A stretch of 64,000 nt of DNA, taken from contig NZ_JACRSN010000017.1 of the NCBI RefSeq assembly GCF_014384705.1, positions 10,190 to 74,189 of the forward strand, in the 5' to 3' direction. The position numbers and the translations under genes were made by a program. The DNA is from Yeguia hominis (lineage in GTDB: Bacteria; Bacillota; Clostridia; Oscillospirales; Acutalibacteraceae). The notes under the pieces were generated by a model, which ran no database searches, was not told the origin of the DNA, and was given only the letters and a program-made list of their open reading frames with translations. Below, one piece after another: positions 55,301 through 63,083 of this stretch. Every line of letters starts with the position of its first letter. The first letter of the stretch is position 1.

Positions 55301-57433
55301 AGCGTGGAACGCCAGAAAATGCAGTTGGAAAAACAGCTCTTTGATATAGAACGAGGTATCGAAGATGTGCAGGCTTCCAAAGGCGAACAATTCACGGTCA
55401 AGCAGCTTATGAAAACCCGCAAGAGTATCAAGGCAAAGCTCGACAAACTCAATGACACCAAGCGCAAGGATACTGTAATCGACTTTGAACAGCTCGGCGT
55501 TGACCGTCTGTTCATTGATGAGAGCCATTTTTACAAGAATTTATACCTCTATACCAAGATGCGCAGAGTGGGCGGCATTGCCCAGACCGAAGCCCAGAAG
55601 TCAAGCGACCTCTTTATGAAGTGCCGCTATCTGGACGAAATCACGGGCAACCGAGGGACGATTTTCGCAACGGGTACGCCCGTCAGCAATTCTATGGTAG
55701 AGCTGTACTCGGTGCAGAGATATTTGCAGTACGACACTCTGGTACAAAACGGCTTACAGCATTTTGACAGTTGGGCTTCTACTTTCGGAGAAACCATAAC
55801 GGCTCTGGAGCTTGCCCCAGAGGGGTCAAGCTACCGCCCGAAAACAAGATTTGCCAAGTTTCACAACCTGCCAGAGCTGATGCAGATGTTCCGTGAGGTA
55901 GCCGACATTCAGACCGCCGATATGCTGAAGCTCCCCGTGCCAAAGGTCAATTATCGTAATATCAAGGTCGCTCCGAGCGAAATTCAAACGGAAATGGTTG
56001 CTTCCCTCGCAAAGAGAGCCGAGAAAGTCCGTGACAGACTTGTAGAGCCGTATATCGACAATATGCTGAAAATCACGAATGACGGGCGAAAATTGGCACT
56101 CGACCAAAGGCTTATCGACCCGATGCTGCCAGACTTTGAAAACAGCAAGGTCAACGCCTGCGTGGATAATGTGTACCGTATCTGGACGGAAAACGCCGAT
56201 ACACGGGCGACACAGCTTGTATTCTGCGACCTGTCAACGCCCAAAAACGACGGCACTTTCAATGTTTATGACGATATACGAACAAAGTTGACCGACAGGG
56301 GTATCCCTGCGGAGCAGATACGCTTTATTCACGAAGCGACCACCGATGCACAGAAAAAGGAGCTGTTTGCAAAGGTCAGAAGCGGTGAAGTGCGTGTTCT
56401 TTTAGGCTCTACTCCTAAAATGGGAGCAGGTACGAATGTGCAGGACAGACTCAAAGCCATTCATAATTTAGACTGTCCGTGGCGACCGAGCGACCTTGAA
56501 CAGCGGCAAGGGCGTATTGAACGGCAAGGCAATATGTTCCCAGAGGTTGAGGTCTATCGCTATGTTACTGAGCAGACCTTTGACGCCTACCTCTATCAGT
56601 TGGTAGAGAGCAAGCAGAAATTTATCAGCCAGATAATGACGAGCAAAAGCCCCGTCCGTTCTGCCGAAGATGTGGACGAGGTTGCGCTGTCCTTTGCCGA
56701 GGTCAAAATGCTTGCCACAGGCGATGAGCGTTTCAAGGAGAAAATGGACTTGGATATACAGGTATCGAAGCTGCGTGTACTCAAACAAAGCTATCTGTCC
56801 GAGCATTACGACCTTGAGGACAGGATACTCAAATTCTATCCGCAGACCATAAAGGAGTATGAGGAACGCATTGCAGGCTACGAAAGCGACACGGCACTTG
56901 CCGAGCAGCACAAGCCGCAGGGCGAGGATAAATTCTGCCCGATGACCATAAAAGGCGTGACCTTTACCGAAAAAGCAGCCGCAGGCGAAATGCTCCTTGC
57001 CGTCTGTAAGGAAAATACTCTTGCCAATCCCGTGGAAATCGGCAGCTACCGTGGTTTTAGAATGGAGGTTTATTATGATACGCTCAACACCCATTACTGC
57101 CTAAACCTTTGCGGAAAGGCAAAGCACAAGGTAGAATTGGGCAGCGATGCGCTCGGCAATCTGACCCGAATTGAAAATGAACTTGCGAAAATCCCTGTAA
57201 AATTGGAGGTTGCAAAGACAAAGCGGACGGAAACCGTCGAGCAGCTACAAACCGCAAAAGCAGAGGTTGAAAAGCCTTTCGCCTTTGAAGATGAGCTGCG
57301 GGAAAAGACGGAACGGCTGAACGCTCTCAATATCGAGCTTAATCTGAATGAGAAAGACCGTTCCGTTATGGATACTGAGCCAGACCAGAGCGAGGAACAA
57401 CCCGAAAGAAAATGTGCAAATCGAGAGAGATAA
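49382..57433 (+). CDS. Giant N6-DNA methylase plus SNF2-type helicase protein
   Basis: 2,683 residues. The N-terminal 270 residues are a conserved ICE domain (AWQSFLAAACRNYKCRFDEQLLIYAQRPDA). Residues about 275-400 are low-complexity (rich in R, S, D, Q, E). Next are large polyvalent-type domains, then an adenine methyltransferase (EPSCGTGNFFG near 1212, GNVPFG near 1276) and a superfamily 2 helicase: AHKVGAGKT near 1882, IDESHFYK near 2043, TGTPVSNSMVELY near 2098, MGAGTNVQ near 2346, QRQGRIERQGN near 2373. Such DarB-like proteins are thought to protect incoming DNA from restriction or to process it. GGAGG precedes the ATG. A TnpV gene lies in another frame at 50220-50573, over the low-complexity part. 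Confidence 0.92.
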   Translation: MAAKYQLITELYRRTGITVAKNPQAWQSFLAAACRNYKCRFDEQLLIYAQRPDAIAVAELDTWNKRFKRWVNKDSKGIAVFDPKGRRNTLKYYFDVSDTHDGYYGSRPVPIWQMNGRYEQAVIERLSDRFGNTESTDLASALTETAKNAVEDNLQDYFSQLKGFTRDSFLEELDDLNVEVCYRRLVTNSVAFMLMSRCGLDANEHFDREDFEGIINFNTPATINALGIATSDISEMALKEISLAIQNLQIAEKDANRTFVPESKSQYNKGRIQPERSENNERNHLQQAGRLSYSRPDITDRARNSAWQIRTDAQELSGAAQASDLSQSADIGQTERASVSDRTDSTPEVGASDEAAFSRTGRNGGTERESPDAVGTENEQHPQPSGESDYDRADLQVSIANADEVKVNLPTVEEQIEMIAEAEDEKSSAFAVSQEDIDSVLTRGSGFQDGKYRIYRQFQKYEDSKSNIAFLKKEYGTGGGTHLYPDGTNGGEWHDGKGIGIEKHGSYTNPDLRLSWSKVEKRLRELIKANRYLNPKEKDHYADYLESVSAPQYEVDAQRKMARQRFIDAHRDLPPADKRDTLALRLSDFIRDLDGYEKDLLSNVERSDLADVTAEQMEQHLSDPATVQQLLDFLTQIQWKTTSVFSRSNAWKFSEELRELYPLRYLYNEGDVVYIGADKYEITDFDENAVSLRNAEFPLFGKEYSREDFEKKLKENPANDHLKVVVTEKQRTEAPSEKNPDGIQFSIGFSEHPAFYDRQLNDRYTDLSFALGNKLLGVLDEKQHRERESKEIGWYHKTDFEITATVGGEDFHYEGRFDIGDGEGDLIAHIKNYYDYCLSPQCPFIPEWKRQGEDYYRERMESLRLGRDVFIPFLEQNTELTPEDEKLLSEIMVTESDWYRKAKEPERPSAADEMIAYAEKVASEYESEPQEERFEILMTSDAFPDPEDVYAIWDNIREKYYADDYGKILTYPTEDAANEGLAAVKKAVADKEAEEWLYVERAKQGLDPVPTQDNADLIGKEITIDNRKYVVESVGRISGDVSLRDITFQNSTGFPINRVEKIGYIQSLLEQAKAELPTEEKTEAPAVLSADRHNFRITDDTLGVGGAKEKFRNNMAAINLLHELEIENRLATPEEQEILSRYVGWGGLSMVFDEHNAAWADEFKELYASLSPEEYNAAMESTLTAFYTPPVVIKAMYEALDRLGFSQGNILEPSCGTGNFFGLLPESMAGSKLHGVELDPLTGKIAKQLYQKANIAIEGFEKTKLPDDHFDVVIGNVPFGEIRVNDSRYNAQKFLIHDYFFAKALDKVRAGGVVMFITSKGTMDKASPEVRKYIAQRAELLGAIRLPDNTFRANAGTEVTSDILILQKRDRVIDVEPDWVYLDTDENGVTMNSYFVQHPEMVLGQMRLESTRFGKSEPACKAYEDKSLSELLHDAVQRINGEITELDNEIDQISDEQDTSIPADPNVRNFSFALIDSKVYFRENDRMTPATVSMTAENRIKGLIEIRDCVRRLIEYQTEDYPEEMIRTEQENLNRLYDSYTEKYGLINSRGNYLAFASDESYFLLCSLEVLDDEGNFKRKADMFTKRTIKPHREVTSVETSSEALALSIGEKARVDLPYMEQLTGKTQDELVKDLHGVIFKVPNSEPVSYAAADEYLSGNVRTKLIIAQAAAKDDPELAVNVEALKQVIPKDLSAAEISVRLGTTWIPQEDIQQFVMELLTPSQYARGKIKVRYTEFNGDWFIEDKSSDFDNVKANSTYGTKRASAYRIIEDTLNLRDVRIFDYVYDEHGNKKAVFNAKETTATQAKQEATKQAFADWIWKDPERRNRLVRYYNDTFNCIRPREYDGSHITFGGISPEITLRPHQVNAIAHILYGGNTLLAHKVGAGKTFEMVAAAQESKRLGLCQKSMFVVPNHLVGQWASEYLRLYPSANILVTTKQDFETGNRKKFCGRIATGDYDAVIIGHSQFEKIPMSVERQKMQLEKQLFDIERGIEDVQASKGEQFTVKQLMKTRKSIKAKLDKLNDTKRKDTVIDFEQLGVDRLFIDESHFYKNLYLYTKMRRVGGIAQTEAQKSSDLFMKCRYLDEITGNRGTIFATGTPVSNSMVELYSVQRYLQYDTLVQNGLQHFDSWASTFGETITALELAPEGSSYRPKTRFAKFHNLPELMQMFREVADIQTADMLKLPVPKVNYRNIKVAPSEIQTEMVASLAKRAEKVRDRLVEPYIDNMLKITNDGRKLALDQRLIDPMLPDFENSKVNACVDNVYRIWTENADTRATQLVFCDLSTPKNDGTFNVYDDIRTKLTDRGIPAEQIRFIHEATTDAQKKELFAKVRSGEVRVLLGSTPKMGAGTNVQDRLKAIHNLDCPWRPSDLEQRQGRIERQGNMFPEVEVYRYVTEQTFDAYLYQLVESKQKFISQIMTSKSPVRSAEDVDEVALSFAEVKMLATGDERFKEKMDLDIQVSKLRVLKQSYLSEHYDLEDRILKFYPQTIKEYEERIAGYESDTALAEQHKPQGEDKFCPMTIKGVTFTEKAAAGEMLLAVCKENTLANPVEIGSYRGFRMEVYYDTLNTHYCLNLCGKAKHKVELGSDALGNLTRIENELAKIPVKLEVAKTKRTETVEQLQTAKAEVEKPFAFEDELREKTERLNALNIELNLNEKDRSVMDTEPDQSEEQPERKCANRER
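50220..50573 (+). CDS. tnpV: TnpV-family protein encoded in another frame inside the methylase-helicase gene
   Basis: 117 residues, with AAGGAG about 9 bases before the ATG. The product starts MNAITYSRQGDYLIPDLTLP and contains RYAQMHRSYLEQHKRVTYLNLLTSGKL and EKAPMQWVQRMNNIRSQAEKVI, all recognisable TnpV features (transposon-encoded protein of Tn4451-type elements; function undefined). The frame differs from that of the giant gene, which stays open through the whole stretch and there gives an R/S/D/Q-rich, disordered-looking segment. This is therefore a true nested overlap: two proteins from the same 354 bases. Confidence 0.78.
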   Translation: MNAITYSRQGDYLIPDLTLPTEQEIPLGRYAQMHRSYLEQHKRVTYLNLLTSGKLNEHLYQTEQTALQRLELLTKQLSAEQGVTEELKEKAPMQWVQRMNNIRSQAEKVIMTELIYK

Positions 57434-57447
57434 TGCTGTTTGTATAT

Positions 57448-57476
57448 TTGTAATGACCTTTTTGGGGAAGTATAAT
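57448..57476 (+). promoter_or_regulatory. Promoter after the methylase-helicase gene
   Basis: TTGTAA (57448-57453), 17 bases, TATAAT (57471-57476), 34 bases before the next gene's start. It can drive the mobilisation genes. Confidence 0.8.
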
Positions 57477-57510
57477 AGGTACAAGAAGTATTAAATCGGA
57501 GGTGAAAACC

Positions 57511-57840
57511 GTGCTTGATAATTTCAAATTTGAAACCTTTGTCGATGCGCACAGCAATATTTTCGAGGAATATCTAAGCTCCGTCATATCCAAGCTGAGA
57601 GAAACCAATTCCGAATACCGTTCCATAGAGGAAAAGATAGAGAGCCTTTACAGGCAGTATCCGAAAGTAATGGCGGTGTTCGATACGGAGAAATCAAGCG
57701 ATTTATCCGAGCAGGAATGTACGGTGCTGATAGAAATTCTGGAGCTTCGGGCGAGGCTCTGCGATATGCAGCAGGAAGCTATTTATTTCCGAGGCTGCTA
57801 TGACAGCGTGGGGTATCTGAAAAAGGCAGGCATTTTATAA
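57511..57840 (+). CDS. DUF6664-like ICE protein
   Basis: 109 residues, helical, starting LDNFKFETFVDAHSNIFEEYLSS. GTG at 57511 follows CGGAGG by 8 bases; an in-frame GTG at 57502 overlaps the ribosome binding site. The family name is a tentative match from the LDNFKFETFVDAHS start. First gene behind the promoter at 57448. Confidence 0.6.
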   Translation: MLDNFKFETFVDAHSNIFEEYLSSVISKLRETNSEYRSIEEKIESLYRQYPKVMAVFDTEKSSDLSEQECTVLIEILELRARLCDMQQEAIYFRGCYDSVGYLKKAGIL

Positions 57841-57950
57841 CCGAGAACGGCGGCATTGGCGAAAAGCTGATGCCGCTTTTATATAGCCGAGTGGTTTTCA
57901 CCGAACGGAAATCCCTCGGCTTTTTCTATTTCTGGAGGTGATTTGATTGA

Positions 57951-58931
57951 ATGAAAAGCAGCAGACCCTATGTGCAGCTTGACTCTGCGGTTATCGAACA
58001 GGCACGGCAAATGGACTTGCTCTCCTATCTCAGAGCTTATGAGCCGAACAATCTGGTGCGTGTCGGCGGCAGCGTTTACTGCACCAGAGAACACGACAGC
58101 TTAAAGATTTCCAATGGCAAATGGTATTGGTGGTCGAGAGGTATCGGCGGTGTTTCCGCCCTTGACTATCTTATCAAGGTCAAGGATTACGGATTTGTCG
58201 AAGCCGTCGAAGCGCTGACGGGCGGTGCGGTTGAATGGACACCGCCGCAAACGCCGAAAAAAGACGAGCCGAAAGTTCTGCTATTGCCGCCGAAAAACAA
58301 GGACTGTAACCGAGTAATGCAGTATCTTTTCAGGCGTGGTATAGATTATCAGCTCATACAGGAGTGCATTGCAGACGGCACGATTTACGAAAGCGCTGAT
58401 TATCACAATGCCGTTTTTGTGGGCAAGGATAAAAGCGGAACGCCAAAGTATGCCGCTCTGCGCAGTACGCTCGGAAGCCCCTTTAAGCAGGACGCTTCGG
58501 GAAGTGACAAGCGATATTCGTTCCGACTGCTTGCAAAAGAGCCAATAAACACGGTGCATTTATTTGAAGCAGCCATTGATTTACTGTCCTATGCAACCTA
58601 CCTTAAATGCGAGGGCAAGGACTATCGGACACAAAATCTGCTCTCTTTGTCGGGGGTATATCAGCCCAAAAAGGAGCTGCACGAGAGCAAAGTTCCCATT
58701 GCGCTGTCCACTTATCTCAAAGAAAATCCGCAAATCAAGACCGTTGTTCTGCATCTTGACAATGACAAAACAGGCAGGCTGTGTACTGCCGCCTTAACCG
58801 AATTACTGAAAAGGGACTATGAAATCGTTGATTCTCCGCCGCCTGTCGGCAAGGATGTCAACGATTTTTTAATGTCCTATCTGGGACTCTCAAGGCAAAA
58901 GCCCGTTCGTGAAGGGAGTGATGTCCGTTGA
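57951..58931 (+). CDS. DUF3991/toprim-domain protein (primase-like)
   Basis: 326 residues. The N-terminal DUF3991-like zinc region (GGSVYCTREHDSLKISNGKWYWWSRGIGGVSALDYLI, about residues 39-75) matches the CHC2-like start of plasmid primases. The toprim part has VHLFEAAIDLLSY and VLHLDNDKTGR (about 267-277) with the acidic DxD-type metal site. It probably primes replication of transferred single strands. GGAGGTG precedes the ATG. Confidence 0.85.
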   Translation: MKSSRPYVQLDSAVIEQARQMDLLSYLRAYEPNNLVRVGGSVYCTREHDSLKISNGKWYWWSRGIGGVSALDYLIKVKDYGFVEAVEALTGGAVEWTPPQTPKKDEPKVLLLPPKNKDCNRVMQYLFRRGIDYQLIQECIADGTIYESADYHNAVFVGKDKSGTPKYAALRSTLGSPFKQDASGSDKRYSFRLLAKEPINTVHLFEAAIDLLSYATYLKCEGKDYRTQNLLSLSGVYQPKKELHESKVPIALSTYLKENPQIKTVVLHLDNDKTGRLCTAALTELLKRDYEIVDSPPPVGKDVNDFLMSYLGLSRQKPVREGSDVR

Positions 58932-59004
58932 TTGTGCAGCAGGTTTTCTGAAAAACACAGCCAAACCGACCCTAAATTTAAGAACGAAAGTGAGGAAATG
59001 ACGA

Positions 59005-59298
59005 TTGAAAAACTATGATGTGACCCTTACCGCCCACTATGAAAAGACCGTTTCCGTTTGCGCCGACAGCCCCGAACAGGCGGCGGAGAAAGTCAAAATC
59101 ATTCTCTTTGATACCGACCTTATCGAGTTTTCCGATGAGGATTTTGTCTGCGGTGAAGCCGATATTACCGAGCATAGCGAGGACGGTCTTGACGATACCG
59201 ATAAGGAAGAATTGTCCGAAGAAGATGATTGTTCGGACTGTCCGTACTTCTGCCCTGTGTGCGGAGAATGTCTGTATGCGGACGGGTGCGAAGAATGA
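59005..59298 (+). CDS. DpnD/PcfM-family protein with a cysteine-rich tail
   Basis: 97 residues from a TTG start, with GAGGAAATG in front. MKNYDVTLTAHYEKTVSVCADSPEQAAEKVK is typical of the DpnD/PcfM family found next to conjugation genes. The tail CSDCPYFCPVCGECLYADGC has six cysteines in CxxC-like pairs and may bind zinc. Function in transfer unknown. Confidence 0.75.
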   Translation: MKNYDVTLTAHYEKTVSVCADSPEQAAEKVKIILFDTDLIEFSDEDFVCGEADITEHSEDGLDDTDKEELSEEDDCSDCPYFCPVCGECLYADGCEE

Positions 59299-59316
59299 TA
59301 TGTCTTACCAAGCACT

Positions 59317-59359
59317 GAATTTGGCTAACCAAATTCGCTTGTTAGGGGGCTGCCCCTAA
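59317..59359. other. Candidate origin of transfer (oriT)
   Basis: The 90-base gap before the mobilisation genes holds two perfect dyads: GAATTTGG-CTAA-CCAAATTC (59317-59336) and TTAGGGG-GCTG-CCCCTAA (59342-59359), joined by GCTTG. Paired hairpins directly upstream of mobC and the relaxase gene are the expected picture of an oriT; the nick site is not identified. Confidence 0.6.
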
Positions 59360-59389
59360 TACCCCGTGAAAACAGAAAGGAGTTTGAGA

Positions 59390-59542
59390 ATGAATGAGTT
59401 TATATTTTTCATCATCGGCATAATGCTCGGCGGGCTGACGGGCGTTGCGATTATGTGCTGCTTGCAGATAAACCGTCTGTCCGAGAGAGAGGAAGTGAAA
59501 AATGCGAAAACGAAATGTGCAGATACTTTTCCGTCTGACTGA
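59390..59542 (+). CDS. DUF3789 small membrane protein
   Basis: 50 residues: MNEFIFFIIGIMLGGLTGVA with one membrane helix (about 4-26), then a charged tail. AAAGGAG lies 8 bases before the ATG. It overlaps mobC by 41 bases in another frame. DUF3789 proteins are regularly found at this spot in Tn1549-like elements. Confidence 0.8.
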   Translation: MNEFIFFIIGIMLGGLTGVAIMCCLQINRLSEREEVKNAKTKCADTFPSD

Positions 59543-59831
59543 GGAAGAAGCCGAGCAGCTTAACGAGCTTGTGCGAAAATCGGGTCGATCAAAAGAAGCA
59601 TTCCTCAGAGAAACGGTAAAGGGATACCGCCTGTGTGAGAAGCCCGACCCAGAGTTCTATAAAATGATGCGTGAGCTGTCGGCTATCGGCAACCGTATCA
59701 ATCAGCTTGTGGTTAAAGCAAACGCCCTCGGTTTTATCGACGCACCGATGCTCCGAGAGGAAGCAAGGAAATGGCACGAGTTTCAAATCGAAATCCGAAA
59801 GAGGTATCTGCTGCCCCGCAAGGTATCTTAA
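59502..59831 (+). CDS. mobC: MobC-type relaxosome accessory protein
   Basis: 109 residues with an N-terminal ribbon-helix-helix-like segment (RNVQILFRLTEEEAEQLNELVRKSGRSKEAFLRETV, about residues 4-39) and a helical C-terminal part ending IRKRYLLPRKVS (GNRINQLVVKANALG in between), typical of MobC. It binds oriT and helps the relaxase nick it. GAGGAAG precedes the ATG. Overlaps the relaxase start (TAATG). Confidence 0.9.
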   Translation: MRKRNVQILFRLTEEEAEQLNELVRKSGRSKEAFLRETVKGYRLCEKPDPEFYKMMRELSAIGNRINQLVVKANALGFIDAPMLREEARKWHEFQIEIRKRYLLPRKVS

Positions 59832-61246
59832 TGGCGGTCTGCGAGATATGGGATGTGCGTGGCAGGCTCGACCACCCGATTGACTACGCAGAAAATCCCG
59901 AAAAGACCGCCAACCCCAAATACACCGAAGCTGATTTACAGGCTATGGTCGATGTAATGGAGTACGCCACCAATAAGGATAAGACCGAGCAGCGTTTCTT
60001 TGTCACGGGCGTAAACTGCGACCCGACAACCGCCAGAGATGAAATGATGATTGCTAAAGCCCAATGGAACGATACAAGCAAGATTGTTTGTTATCACGGC
60101 TTCCAGAGCTTCAAGTCTGGCGAGGTCACGCCAGAGCAGGCGCACGAGGTCGGGGTCAGACTTGCCGAGAGAATGTGGGGCGACAGATTTCAAGTCATTG
60201 TTGCTACCCACCTCAACACCGAGTGTCTGCATAACCACTTTGTAGTAAACTCCGTTTCCTTTGTGGATGGCAAGCACTATCACGACAACAAAGCAAATTT
60301 GCGGCTGCTCCGTCAGCGCTCCGATGAGCTTTGCCGTGAGTATGCTCTGTCCGTTATTGAACACCCAAGCGGCAAGAAAAAGCCCTATGCTCTTTACCAA
60401 GCGGAAAAGCAAGGGCGACCCACAAGAGATAATGTCGCAAGGCAGGCGGTTGATGAAGCCATTGCACAGTCCTACACGCTGAAAGACTTTGACCGCATTA
60501 TGGCGGAGATGGGCTACCGTGTGAGCTTTGACCCCAACCGCAAATATTGGACGATTATCGGAAAGGGCTGGCAAAGACCGAAGCGGCTCTATAAGCTCGG
60601 AGAGGATTATACCAACGACAGAATAACGGAGCGTATCAGCCAGAACTCTTATGCCGTAAGGTTTGACCGATTTACCGACACACCGAAGCAGGTCAAGGTC
60701 TATCGGGTCAAGGGGTCGCTTTCGGATATTAAGAAAATCGGCGGCTTGCGGGGACTGTATCTTCATTACTGCTACAAGCTCGGTATCCTGCCTAAGAACA
60801 AAAAACAGAATTACGCTCGGCTTCATTATCTGTTAAAGGACGACCTTATGAAAATGGAAGCCATAGCAAAAGAAACAAGGCTGCTTTGTCGGAATCACAT
60901 TGATACGGCACAGCAGCTTTTGTCATACAAAGGCTCGTTGGAAACGGAAGTGTCCGCCTTGCTTGAAAAGCGCAAGGAGCTTTACTCCAAATCCCGTTCC
61001 GCAAAGGACGAGGACACCAAATCACAGGTCAAGGCAGAGCTATCCGATATTTCCAAACGCCTTAGTATTCTGCGAAAGGAGGTTAAACTTTGCGAGGGTA
61101 TCGCCGCCCGTAGCGACACCCTTAAAGAAAAACTCGCAGCGATACGGGCAGATGAACAAGAACAGCAAAGAAAGGAGCTGACGAAAAATGAACACAGGCG
61201 GCGAAGCGGCAGAACAAATCGTCCGAATGAGCTTGGAGGGCTTTGA
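59831..61246 (+). CDS. Conjugative relaxase (MobP family)
   Basis: 471 residues. The N-terminal relaxase domain carries the three-His metal motif in THLNTECLHNHFVVNSVSF (about residues 126-144) and an early tyrosine in PIDYAENPEK that could be the nicking residue. The domain is followed by an Arg/Lys-rich segment and a long coiled coil (about 350-460). I chose the ATG at 59831 in the TAATG overlap with mobC; the frame opens earlier at 59771, inside mobC. It nicks oriT and pilots the strand through the VirD4-type coupling protein. Confidence 0.92.
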   Translation: MAVCEIWDVRGRLDHPIDYAENPEKTANPKYTEADLQAMVDVMEYATNKDKTEQRFFVTGVNCDPTTARDEMMIAKAQWNDTSKIVCYHGFQSFKSGEVTPEQAHEVGVRLAERMWGDRFQVIVATHLNTECLHNHFVVNSVSFVDGKHYHDNKANLRLLRQRSDELCREYALSVIEHPSGKKKPYALYQAEKQGRPTRDNVARQAVDEAIAQSYTLKDFDRIMAEMGYRVSFDPNRKYWTIIGKGWQRPKRLYKLGEDYTNDRITERISQNSYAVRFDRFTDTPKQVKVYRVKGSLSDIKKIGGLRGLYLHYCYKLGILPKNKKQNYARLHYLLKDDLMKMEAIAKETRLLCRNHIDTAQQLLSYKGSLETEVSALLEKRKELYSKSRSAKDEDTKSQVKAELSDISKRLSILRKEVKLCEGIAARSDTLKEKLAAIRADEQEQQRKELTKNEHRRRSGRTNRPNELGGL

Positions 61247-62000
61247 GGTCGCTGCAAAAATCACAGGCGCAGGAGCGAAAAATATCGCCATCCTGCTGTA
61301 TTCCATTCTGAAAGAAGAAAAGAAAACCAAAGGCAAGGCACGGCTTTCCTCAATGCTTCGCTCTGGAAAAGAGCTGAAGGTCTTTACCGTGAAAAACGAC
61401 GACCTCAAAACATTCACGCAGGAAGCCAAAAAATACGGCGTTCTTTATTGCGTCCTTGCAGACCGCAAGAATAACGACCCTAATGCAGAGGTAGATGTTA
61501 TCGCCCGTGCGGAGGACGCATCGAAAATCAGCCGTATCGTGGAGCGCTTCAACCTTGCATCGGTGGACACCGCTTCTATCGTAACCGAAGCGGAGAAATC
61601 CAAAGACGAAAAGAACGGACAGCCAGAGCCAGAAATCACAACACCCGAAAAGGCAGAAAAGGACAAGCTGCTTGACGAGCTTATGGGTAAGCCTGTCGGC
61701 AAGGAGGAAAACGCCCCAAACCCCTCGGTGGCAAAGACCGAAAAATCCCCTCAGTCCGAGCCTATCTCAGAGAAGCAACGCAAATCCGCAGAGGGGGCTA
61801 CTATGACTAAAGAGAAACCTTCCGTCAAAGAGGAACTGCGGAAAATCAAGGAGAGCCGCAAAGAACAGGAAGCGGACAAAGGCACTTCCGCCCTGGACAA
61901 AAGCGGAGCTTCCGACAGGGCTAAGAGTGCCAACGGCAAGACCGAACACAAACAGCCCCAGAGAAAAAGGAAACACAAAAAATCCAAAGAAGCGAGGTAA
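61188..62000 (+). CDS. pcfB: PcfB-type (DUF3801) transfer protein
   Basis: 270 residues. The first 135 residues are the DUF3801 domain (MNTGGEAAEQIVRMSLEGFEVAAKITGAGAKNIAILLYSIL...), known in pCF10 as PcfB, which takes the relaxosome to the coupling protein. The remainder is Lys/Glu/Ser/Pro-rich and disordered, ending KKSKEAR. It overlaps the relaxase end by 59 bases and lies 2 genes before virD4, a normal order. Confidence 0.9.
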   Translation: MNTGGEAAEQIVRMSLEGFEVAAKITGAGAKNIAILLYSILKEEKKTKGKARLSSMLRSGKELKVFTVKNDDLKTFTQEAKKYGVLYCVLADRKNNDPNAEVDVIARAEDASKISRIVERFNLASVDTASIVTEAEKSKDEKNGQPEPEITTPEKAEKDKLLDELMGKPVGKEENAPNPSVAKTEKSPQSEPISEKQRKSAEGATMTKEKPSVKEELRKIKESRKEQEADKGTSALDKSGASDRAKSANGKTEHKQPQRKRKHKKSKEAR

Positions 62001-62006
62001 ACAAGT

Positions 62007-62870
62007 ATGAGTATCTATGATGTATTCAGCGGCGGCAGTAAACCGTTCGACAAAGAACAATGGGCTGCCCAGAAGCAGGCGCAGCGAAAAGAAGCCTATG
62101 AGCTGATTGACAACACCTGCTCCGAAATGATGAGCAGCGGCGACAGCTTCCGTCAGTATCTTGATGTGCAGGGACGGTTTGACCGCTATTCAGTAAACAA
62201 TGCCATTCTGGTATCGGCACAGATGCCAGAAGCAACGCAGCTTAAAGAAAAAGCCGCTTGGAAGCAGAGCCGTGTCTATGTGAATAAGGACGCACAGAAA
62301 GTCGTTATCCTTGAGCCGAGCAAGGAGTACACCCGTGAGGACGGCTCTAAGGCGGTCGGCTACAACGCCAAAGAGGTCTATGACATTTCCGAAACCTCTG
62401 CAAAGGACAGACAGGAAGCACAGGAAAAGAAATCTATGCGTGAGCTTGTGTCGGCACTCATTGACGCAAGCCCCGTGCCTTTTGTACCTGTTGCAGACCT
62501 TGAAATGCCTGCCTACTACGACAGCGAACAGCAGAGTATTTTTATCCGCACGGGTCTTAACGAGGAACAGCTTTTCGTGAGTATGGCAAAGGAAGTGTCA
62601 GCGGCGGTTTTTGACTTTAAGCATAACGAAAGCCGAGAAGCGTCCGAGTTCAAATCCTACTGCGTGGCGTATATGGTAAGCTCCCGCTACGGCGTTGACA
62701 CCAGAGGCTTTAATTTCTCCAGACTTCCGAAAGAGCTTGCGGAAACGGATACGCAGGCTTTCAAGGGAGAGCTTGGCTCTATGCGTGATGTTCTGGGTGA
62801 AATCCAGAGCGAAATGTATAAGAGTATGGAGAAAAACAAGCCTGCCAAAAGCAAGGAGCAGGAACGATAA
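62007..62870 (+). CDS. ArdC-like single-stranded DNA-binding/anti-restriction protein
   Basis: 287 residues. The N-terminal 120 residues fit the ArdC N-terminal domain: FRQYLDVQGRFDRYSVNNAILVSAQMPEATQLKEKAAWKQSRVYVNKDAQKVVILEP (about residues 50-105). The metalloprotease HExxH of full ArdC is not visible in the C-terminal half, so it may only bind DNA. It would shield the transferred strand in the recipient. AAGCGAGG precedes the ATG. Confidence 0.78.
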   Translation: MSIYDVFSGGSKPFDKEQWAAQKQAQRKEAYELIDNTCSEMMSSGDSFRQYLDVQGRFDRYSVNNAILVSAQMPEATQLKEKAAWKQSRVYVNKDAQKVVILEPSKEYTREDGSKAVGYNAKEVYDISETSAKDRQEAQEKKSMRELVSALIDASPVPFVPVADLEMPAYYDSEQQSIFIRTGLNEEQLFVSMAKEVSAAVFDFKHNESREASEFKSYCVAYMVSSRYGVDTRGFNFSRLPKELAETDTQAFKGELGSMRDVLGEIQSEMYKSMEKNKPAKSKEQER

Positions 62871-62885
62871 ACGGAGGTACAGCTT

Positions 62886-63083
62886 ATGAGAGAAGAACGA
62901 TACCATATTGCACTTGATAAGTACGATAAAAATATCGTTATCAATGCGCTTAACACCCTGCGTACACGGCAGTTACAGGAGGAACGCCCCACCGAGCCTG
63001 TTGACGAGCTGATTAGCAAGGTAGCACACGCCCCGACAAAGAAATTCAAGGTCGTGCATTGCAGGTGCAATGAGGAACGATAA
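62886..63083 (+). CDS. Small conserved ICE protein, paralogue of the one at 39783
   Basis: 65 residues; MREERYHIALDKYDKNIVINALNTLR... then VDELISKVAHAPTKKFKV, the latter shared with the 59-residue protein at 39783. ACGGAGG lies about 8 bases before the ATG. It overlaps the virD4 start by 14 bases. Function unknown. Confidence 0.72.
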   Translation: MREERYHIALDKYDKNIVINALNTLRTRQLQEERPTEPVDELISKVAHAPTKKFKVVHCRCNEER

